Source: an uncultured Roseburia sp. (lineage in GTDB: Bacteria; Bacillota; Clostridia; Lachnospirales; Lachnospiraceae). Taken from it: a stretch of 13,173 nt of DNA. Position numbers and translations under genes: made by a program. Under the pieces are notes generated by a model. The model was not told the origin of the DNA, searched no databases, and saw only the letters and a program-made list of their open reading frames with translations. Shown here one piece after another: positions 8,650 through 13,173 of the stretch. Location of the stretch: assembly GCA_945928585.1 (NCBI GenBank), contig CAMENQ010000023.1:1-13173 (forward strand), given 5' to 3'. Numbering within the stretch: the stretch's first letter is position 1; each line of letters starts with the position of its first letter.

Positions 8650-8692
8650 ACCTTTCTCCCTTCTAAATGCCGTTGTTTGGCTATACTTTTTT

Positions 8693-8701
8693 ATTGTACC
8701 A
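8693..8701 (-). promoter_or_regulatory. Extended -10 promoter of the cell-wall hydrolase gene
   Basis: On the minus strand TGGTACAAT gives an extended -10 (TG-N-TACAAT) about 45 bases before the ATG. The region where a -35 should lie is only A and T with no good TTGACA match. It is a plausible but weaker sigma-A type promoter. Confidence 0.45.
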
Positions 8702-8760
8702 CATATTATAAAAAATTTATAATTTTTTTTAAATTTTCCTATTTATTTTTATGGTAAAAA

Positions 8761-8779
8761 GATATATACTAAATATATC
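8761..8779 (+). promoter_or_regulatory. Palindrome and possible -10 region before the small membrane protein gene
   Basis: GATATAT (8761-8767) and ATATATC (8773-8779) are perfect inverted arms around ACTAA. TATACT at 8765-8770 could be a -10 box, with a poor -35 (TTTATT, 8742-8747) 17 bases upstream. The palindrome ends a few bases before the AAGGAAAGGGG ribosome site, so it might be an operator or a leader hairpin. AT-rich composition makes chance possible. Confidence 0.3.
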
Positions 8780-8801
8780 AATTAAGGAAAGGGGCAACGA
8801 T

Positions 8802-9044
8802 ATGTTTAAAAAGTTAGGTAAAGCACTAGGATTTGTAGCAGTGGCAGCCGCTGCAGTAGCAGGAGGTATAGCAATCTTTAAAAAGTTTAACAAGTCTGAT
8901 AACGATATTGATGATTTTGAAGATTTTGATGACGATGATTTTGACGATGATTTTTCTGATATGGATATAGAAAACAGAGGATATACATCTATTTCTCCTG
9001 ACGAAAAAACAGAGGCTGACACAAAGGATTCAAATGAAGAATAA
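8802..9044 (+). CDS. Small membrane protein with long acidic tail, function unknown
   Basis: I do not recognise a family with confidence. The 80-residue product starts with a basic MFKKLGKALG, followed by an Ala/Val/Gly-rich hydrophobic helix (about 9-27, FVAVAAAAVAGGIAIF), then KKFNK, then a tail dominated by Asp and Glu (about 30-53, runs such as DDDDFDDDF) and a polar end. This fits a single-pass membrane protein, or possibly an uncleaved signal-like anchor. I chose the ATG at 8802 because GGAAAGGGG lies 6 to 8 bases before it; an upstream in-frame ATG at 8751 lacks a ribosome site and would add 17 residues overlapping the probable promoter. It is the only convincing plus-strand protein gene here, is divergent from the cell-wall hydrolase, and ends directly at a strong terminator, so it is a single-gene unit. 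Confidence 0.78.
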   Translation: MFKKLGKALGFVAVAAAAVAGGIAIFKKFNKSDNDIDDFEDFDDDDFDDDFSDMDIENRGYTSISPDEKTEADTKDSNEE

Positions 9045-9103
9045 TAAAAAAGGGGCTGTCGCTTTAACGAATAAAAATTCGTGAAGCGGCAACCCCTTTT
9101 AAA
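9045..9103. terminator. Bidirectional terminator between the small membrane protein and the DUF2225 gene
   Basis: The strand from 9048 to 9072 pairs with 9077 to 9100 (AAAAGGGGCTGTCGCTTT... with ...AAGCGGCAACCCCTTTT), with a four-A loop, one C-A mismatch, two G-U pairs and one bulged A. On the plus strand the stem ends in CCCCTTTT; on the minus strand it ends in CCCCTTTTTTATTATT. It sits immediately after the stop codon of the plus-strand gene and about 50 bases after the DUF2225 stop on the other strand. Confidence 0.88.
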
Positions 9104-9149
9104 TTTCATTCACGATATAGCTGTTTAAGCCATACTCCATTTATTTTTC

Positions 9150-10001
9150 TTACAGTTTTCCCTGTATATCTTTTCTAAGATTTCTTGCTCTGTCCTTTAA
9201 TTTAGAAGAAGCTGCCTTAGATACTATAATATCTGATAAAAGTTTCATGGCTTTAGTGTAATCATCGCACTGTATTGCTAAATCTGCTACAAGGTACGCA
9301 CATGTCCACTCATCCATTCCTGCTATCGGATAAGGCTCCTTATACATTGCACTGCTAAGTCCTTCATATGCTTTCATTATGTACTGTTTTTCTGTTGATT
9401 TAAGTTCCTTTATAATATTATTCCTGTCCTTTTCATTTTCAGGAAGAGACTCTGCTTTTCCACGAAACAGCCATGCAAGTTTCAGACATATATACGCTCT
9501 CTCACTTACCTTGCCTTTTTTTGTAACTGCGTTTACAAGTGCGAGCTGATGTCTTGTTATAGCTTCATCATAGCTGTAAACCTCGCACTTTGTATCCACC
9601 CCCTTAAAATTAGGAGTAATCTTTTCTCTGATAAGTCTTATCTGCGGTCCGCTTATATAATTAAAATACCTTCCAAGTGCTGCGTATCCACACTTTGAGC
9701 AGACTATACTGTCATACTTAAGTGAGTCTACTCCCTGATATCTTGGTCTAAGGTCATCATCAACACCTAAAAGCTTTGCCTTTCCTGTTTTCATAGCCTT
9801 TACTTTAAATTCACTGTCGCAGACAGGACATCTGTATGATTTGTCAAACGTATAATCCGTCTCCTGAATAGCCTTTTCTGCTGCCGTTACTGCAGTACCA
9901 TCTGCCTTAACTTCCTTAGGTTCCTCTTTATCATAAATTTCCATATCCGACAACATGCCAAGACCAAGCTTGCCAAGGTCTCCAAATAAATTCTCTGCCA
10001 A
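9150..10001 (-). CDS. DUF2225 family protein with zinc-ribbon-like cysteines
   Basis: The family is found widely in Firmicutes and has no established function. The 283-residue product has an N-terminal Gly/Leu-rich segment, then two cysteine pairs, CPVC (Cys58, Cys61) and CSKC (Cys101, Cys104) in the typical contexts CPVCDSEF and CSKCGYAALGRYF; together they can bind one metal, probably zinc. The remainder (about 125-283) is helical and TPR-like in look (repeated A/L-rich helices such as ICLKLAWLFRGKAE and AYLVADLAIQCDDYTKAMKLL), which suggests a protein-binding role. Translation begins at TTG, supported by GGAGGG seven bases upstream and the lack of a nearer ATG. It lies 87 bases downstream of glnS on the same strand; no clear terminator is seen between them, so partial read-through from glnS is likely. 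Confidence 0.85.
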   Translation of the reverse strand: MAENLFGDLGKLGLGMLSDMEIYDKEEPKEVKADGTAVTAAEKAIQETDYTFDKSYRCPVCDSEFKVKAMKTGKAKLLGVDDDLRPRYQGVDSLKYDSIVCSKCGYAALGRYFNYISGPQIRLIREKITPNFKGVDTKCEVYSYDEAITRHQLALVNAVTKKGKVSERAYICLKLAWLFRGKAESLPENEKDRNNIIKELKSTEKQYIMKAYEGLSSAMYKEPYPIAGMDEWTCAYLVADLAIQCDDYTKAMKLLSDIIVSKAASSKLKDRARNLRKDIQGKL

Positions 10002-10088
10002 TTTTATCCCTCCATTTTCAGTGCAGCATTTTTGCTGTATAACTTACAAATTTATATTCTGATCAATTTCAATGCCCGCTATAACCGC

Positions 10089-11792
10089 TTACTTAGGCAG
10101 TTTAAACGAACTCTTAAGAGATACTATACGGTTAAATACCAGATTCTCATCTGTTGAATCCTTTGAATCTACACAAAAATATCCGTTTCTTACAAACTGG
10201 AAGCTGTCAAGCGGCTTTGCTCCCTTTACGGAAGGCTCAATATAGCACTCGTTGAGAACCGTAAGTGAGTTTGGATTCAGGTTAAGTGTTCCGTCATCAT
10301 TAAGCTTTCCCTTTTCTTCATCAACGATATTTTCATATAATCTTACTTCTGCCTTCACTGCCTGCTCTCTGCTTACCCAGTGGATAGTCCCCTTTACCTT
10401 TCTTTCCGTAAATCCGCTTCCGCTTCTTGTAGCCGGATCATAGGTACAATGAATTTCAGTCACCCTGCCTGTCTCATCCTTTTCATAGCTTACACATTTA
10501 ACAAAATATGCATGCATAAGACGCACTTCATTTCCCGGGAACAATCTGAAATACTTCTTTGGAGGCTCCTCCATAAAATCCTCCCTGTCTATATAAAGAT
10601 ACTTGCTAAAAGGAACCTTTCTCATACCAAGTTCTTCATTTTCCTGATTATTTGGCACATCAAAATATTCTACCTGTCCTTCCGGATAATTATCTATAAC
10701 TACCTTTACCGGATCAATGACTGCCATAATACGATTTCTCTTAAGCTTTAAATCTTCTCTTATACAATACTCAAGCATAGCATAATCAACAGAGCTGTTA
10801 GCCTTTGAAATTCCACACAGCTCAACAAACATCTTTATGGATTCCGGTGTAAATCCTCTTCTTCTAAGTGCAGATATAGATACAAGTCTCGGATCATCCC
10901 AGCCGTCTACTATGCCATCCTCTACAAGTTTTTTAATATATCTCTTTCCTGTAACTACATTTGTAAGATACAGTTTTGCAAATTCTATCTGCTTTGGAGG
11001 CATCGGATACTCAAGTTCTCTTACAACCCAGTCATAAAGAGGTCTGTGATCCTCAAATTCCAAAGTACAAATAGAATGTGTAACCCCTTCTATAGCGTCC
11101 TCTATAGGATGCGCAAAATCATACATTGGATATACGCACCATTTATCTCCTGTATTGTGATGTGTCATATGTGCAACCCTATATATAACAGGATCCCTCA
11201 TATTTATATTTGGTGAAGCCATATCTATTTTTGCTCTTAATACCTTTTCTCCATCCTTATATTTACCTGCTTTCATCTCCTCAAAAAGCTGTAAATTTTC
11301 TTCTATGGAACGGTCCCTGTAAGGACTGTTTTTTCCGGGCTCAGTAAGGCTTCCTCTGTACTCTCTTATTTCATCGGCAGACAAATCACATACAAATGCC
11401 TTTCCTTTTTTTATAAGCTTAACAGCTGCTTCATACATCTGGTCAAAATAATTTGATGCAAAATATACTTCATCACCCCAGTCCGCTCCAAGCCACTTTA
11501 TATCCTCCAATATGGCATCTACAAACTCTGTCTTTTCCTTTGTAGGGTTTGTATCATCAAAACGCATATTAAATTTTCCGCCATATTCCTTAGCAAGACC
11601 ATAGTTTAAAAGAATAGACTTTGCATGTCCAATATGCAGATATCCGTTTGGTTCCGGCGGAAATCTGGTCATAACATGGTCATAAACTCCATCCTGCAGG
11701 TCTTTTTCTATAATCTGTTCAATGAAGTTTTTGGATACTGTCTCCTTTTCTTCATTATTTTCCACTGTTTTCATATTTTCTTCTATTGACAT
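10089..11792 (-). CDS. glnS: Glutaminyl-tRNA synthetase
   Basis: This class I synthetase charges tRNA-Gln with glutamine in the cytosol. At 567 residues it is close to the bacterial norm and has no YqeY-type extension. The Rossmann domain contains the HIGH motif within [16 protein letters not shown] (HIGH at 53-56) and the typical MRFDDTNP. The segment [25 protein letters not shown] (about 295-319) is diagnostic for GlnRS rather than discriminating GluRS. The C-terminal beta-barrel anticodon-binding region follows from about 350. At the KMSKS position (279-285), where the E. coli enzyme has MSK, this protein reads VVTGKRY, so Met and Ser are replaced while Lys283 is kept. The ATG at 11792 has an AAGGAG site at slightly long spacing (11 bases). 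Its own promoter lies upstream; no T-box leader is visible. Confidence 0.96.
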   Translation of the reverse strand: MSIEENMKTVENNEEKETVSKNFIEQIIEKDLQDGVYDHVMTRFPPEPNGYLHIGHAKSILLNYGLAKEYGGKFNMRFDDTNPTKEKTEFVDAILEDIKWLGADWGDEVYFASNYFDQMYEAAVKLIKKGKAFVCDLSADEIREYRGSLTEPGKNSPYRDRSIEENLQLFEEMKAGKYKDGEKVLRAKIDMASPNINMRDPVIYRVAHMTHHNTGDKWCVYPMYDFAHPIEDAIEGVTHSICTLEFEDHRPLYDWVVRELEYPMPPKQIEFAKLYLTNVVTGKRYIKKLVEDGIVDGWDDPRLVSISALRRRGFTPESIKMFVELCGISKANSSVDYAMLEYCIREDLKLKRNRIMAVIDPVKVVIDNYPEGQVEYFDVPNNQENEELGMRKVPFSKYLYIDREDFMEEPPKKYFRLFPGNEVRLMHAYFVKCVSYEKDETGRVTEIHCTYDPATRSGSGFTERKVKGTIHWVSREQAVKAEVRLYENIVDEEKGKLNDDGTLNLNPNSLTVLNECYIEPSVKGAKPLDSFQFVRNGYFCVDSKDSTDENLVFNRIVSLKSSFKLPK

Positions 11793-11839
11793 ATGATTTT
11801 GTGCTCCTTGTATTGCCAGTATAGTCTATATTTAATAAT

Positions 11840-11867
11840 AATATACCAAATTGACCTTGTTTGTAAA
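11840..11867 (-). promoter_or_regulatory. glnS promoter
   Basis: On the minus strand TTTACA is followed after 16 bases by TATATT, each matching its consensus at five of six positions. The start would be near 11833, giving a leader of about 40 bases, too short for a T-box riboswitch. Confidence 0.6.
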
Positions 11868-11897
11868 GAGTTTTCTCAATATTTGTGGATAATTGTG

Positions 11898-11977
11898 TAA
11901 CAGTCAGCCCCTGCCGCAGGTCTTTATGGCGGAAAAAGTTGTGATGGGATTAGGACAGGTGCAGGGGCTGACTGTTA
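11898..11977. repeat. 80-bp element with perfect 17-bp inverted repeats overlapping the SpoIID-like gene stop codon
   Basis: TAACAGTCAGCCCCTGC (11898-11914) and its exact complement (11961-11977) flank a 46-base interior with a minor CCGC/GCGG hairpin near 11914-11932. The right arm includes the TAA stop codon of the upstream gene. Neither side is followed by a T run, so this is not a classic Rho-independent terminator, though so long a stem could still stop transcription or protect the 3' end. The terminal inverted repeats and short interior also resemble a small non-autonomous mobile or intergenic repeat unit. No target-site duplication is obvious. Confidence 0.75.
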
Positions 11978-13173
11978 ATATAATTCCGCAATTCTTGTTA
12001 TTCCAACATATATCTGCGATATTTTATACCATGTTCTAAAATCTACCACTCCTGTCTGCGGCAGCCCGAATATGTTTTGAAATTCCGTTACGGCTGCCCT
12101 TGTTCTCTGTCCGAAAATTCCGTCAGCTGTAATTCTTGGAATGGCAGTATACACTTCTGCTATGGTATCAAGCTGTTCCTGAAGCTGTCTTACCTTATCC
12201 CCTGTAGCTCCAACCGTAAGATTATATCCCGGCCATGATGCAGGAATACCTGAAATCTGCTCCCCAGTACTTATATACATATCACTTCCATAATAGTTTC
12301 TTATAATCTCTATAGGTGAATATCCCTGATCTCCTAAGGATTTACTTCCCCACTGGCTCATCCAGTTTGGACAGGTGACTCTCTTGCCGTCACAATACTG
12401 TGTAAGTATAGGCTGCCTTACATTTGGGCGGGCAAGATACTGGTCAAATATTTCATCTACAATAAGTGATATACTGTCAAATATATTTCTTCCATATATC
12501 CATTTGTGGTCATATGCAGTAGAAGACGTTATTGTAAAATCATATCCCTTGTTTCTGTAAAATTCTGTATACACCCTGTTCATTGTAAAAGACATTATGG
12601 CAAGTACATTTGCCGTAATGGTGCTTTCAGGCCATGTAGCATATATTTCGCTGCTTGCCACATTTTTTATGTAATCTGTATAGCTTACATAATAATCCCT
12701 GGCAGTAGAATCACTTGGTGCTCCATCGTGAACTATTACCGTCTCAGGAACTACAACCCGGCTTAAAACTATCTCTCCCAGTTCGCTTACCGGCTGAACC
12801 TCAGGCTCAGGTATCTTAGGAGGATAATCTCCGTACAGAGTATGATCAGGTATAACAACATCCTGCCCCATTCCTCCCGGTGTAACAGGCTTAAGTGTAA
12901 TGTTCTGCATTGATTCTGTTCCTGAAAAAATTTCAATTCCTGACACATCAACCGGCTCATAACCCTCTGCCGTCACCACTGCTGTATATTCCGAGTATGG
13001 CTGAATTATGTTATTTTCATCAAGTGATAATTCCACCGGAGGTGCTGCAAGGTCAATATTCTCCGTAAGTCCTGAACTGTTTGTATTTAATGTTTCCAAT
13101 GTCTGCGTCGGGTTTCCTGTATAAGATATATTTATTGATGCATTTGTAATAGGAATATTTAAAGTATTTACCA
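11975..13173 (-). CDS. SpoIID-like peptidoglycan-binding protein, 5' end cut by the window edge
   Basis: The frame stays open to the right edge, so the true start lies outside; a TTG at 13099 is an internal leucine, not a start. Numbering from that codon, residues 1-70 look like carboxypeptidase-regulatory-like beta repeats (AVVTAEGYEPVDVSGIEIF), followed by a Pro-rich linker (72-105). A SpoIID/LytB-like domain lies at about 135-275, with VASSEIYATWP carrying the probable catalytic Glu151 and a Cys pair in QYCDGKRVTCPNWMSQWGS (Cys236, Cys243). A PG_binding_1 domain lies at about 296-363 (GATGDKVRQLQEQL, ADGIFGQRTRAAV). SpoIID proteins cut peptidoglycan glycan strands from which stem peptides were removed. 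This version, with a C-terminal binding domain, is common in Lachnospiraceae. Whether it acts in sporulation or in vegetative wall turnover cannot be told here. Confidence 0.85.
   Translation of the reverse strand, partial: VNTLNIPITNASINISYTGNPTQTLETLNTNSSGLTENIDLAAPPVELSLDENNIIQPYSEYTAVVTAEGYEPVDVSGIEIFSGTESMQNITLKPVTPGGMGQDVVIPDHTLYGDYPPKIPEPEVQPVSELGEIVLSRVVVPETVIVHDGAPSDSTARDYYVSYTDYIKNVASSEIYATWPESTITANVLAIMSFTMNRVYTEFYRNKGYDFTITSSTAYDHKWIYGRNIFDSISLIVDEIFDQYLARPNVRQPILTQYCDGKRVTCPNWMSQWGSKSLGDQGYSPIEIIRNYYGSDMYISTGEQISGIPASWPGYNLTVGATGDKVRQLQEQLDTIAEVYTAIPRITADGIFGQRTRAAVTEFQNIFGLPQTGVVDFRTWYKISQIYVGITRIAELY

Noticed and set aside
8751..8801. Upstream ATG extension of the small membrane protein
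   Set aside because: There is no ribosome site at 8751, it would overlap the likely promoter, and the ATG at 8802 has a strong ribosome site and a typical membrane-anchor start.
8729..9109. Minus-strand open frame of 126 codons rich in Ser/Lys
   Set aside because: It lies antisense to the small acidic membrane protein; Asp/Glu codons read backwards give the Ser/Ile/Lys pattern, and the frame runs through the terminator hairpin.
10010..10060. Possible promoter for DUF2225 in the 87-base gap after glnS
   Set aside because: Only weak pairs (TTGATC, 18 bases, TTATAC) and a 5-bp hairpin were found, too poor to call.
11793..11897. T-box riboswitch before glnS
   Set aside because: The promoter lies about 45 bases from the start codon and there is no T-box sequence or terminator hairpin.

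Overview
The window looks like chromosomal DNA from a low-GC anaerobic Firmicute, most likely a member of the Lachnospiraceae (class Clostridia). This is inferred from the AT-rich sequence, strong AGGAGG-type ribosome binding sites, Clostridia-like -10/-35 promoters, and the protein types present: M18 aminopeptidase, GlnRS instead of a Gat-only route, DUF2225, a SleB-type hydrolase behind a coiled coil, and a SpoIID-like protein with a peptidoglycan-binding tail. No phage, transposase, CRISPR array, tRNA or rRNA gene was seen.

Layout, from left to right. Nearly everything is on the minus strand, so transcription runs from right to left. Positions 36-2713 hold a probable two-gene unit: a membrane-anchored L,D-transpeptidase (upstream) and an M18 aminopeptidase (downstream, 41 bases away). 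Positions 2714-3049 have no protein gene. They hold the transpeptidase promoter, a candidate structured non-coding RNA (possibly 6S or Clostridiales-1 class) and a strong bidirectional terminator that ends carB. Positions 3050-7329 are carA-carB, the two subunits of carbamoyl-phosphate synthase, with two bases between them and a clear promoter before carA. Positions 7465-8649 encode a secreted coiled-coil cell-wall hydrolase. Divergent from it is the only convincing plus-strand protein gene, a small acidic-tailed membrane protein (8802-9044). This ends at a second bidirectional terminator shared with a DUF2225 zinc-ribbon-like gene (9150-10001), which lies downstream of glnS (10089-11792). The right edge (11975-13173) is the 3' part of a SpoIID-like peptidoglycan-binding protein cut by the window end, followed by an unusual 80-bp element with perfect 17-bp inverted repeats.

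The genes combine core metabolism (carbamoyl phosphate for arginine and pyrimidines, glutaminyl-tRNA, peptide turnover) with three separately placed cell-wall enzymes: YkuD cross-linking, SleB-type hydrolysis and SpoIID-like glycan cleavage. I do not see a multi-gene novel system. The most worthwhile unexplained items are the candidate ncRNA at about 2805-2960, the inverted-repeat element at 11898-11977, the altered KMSKS loop of GlnRS, and the small acidic membrane protein.
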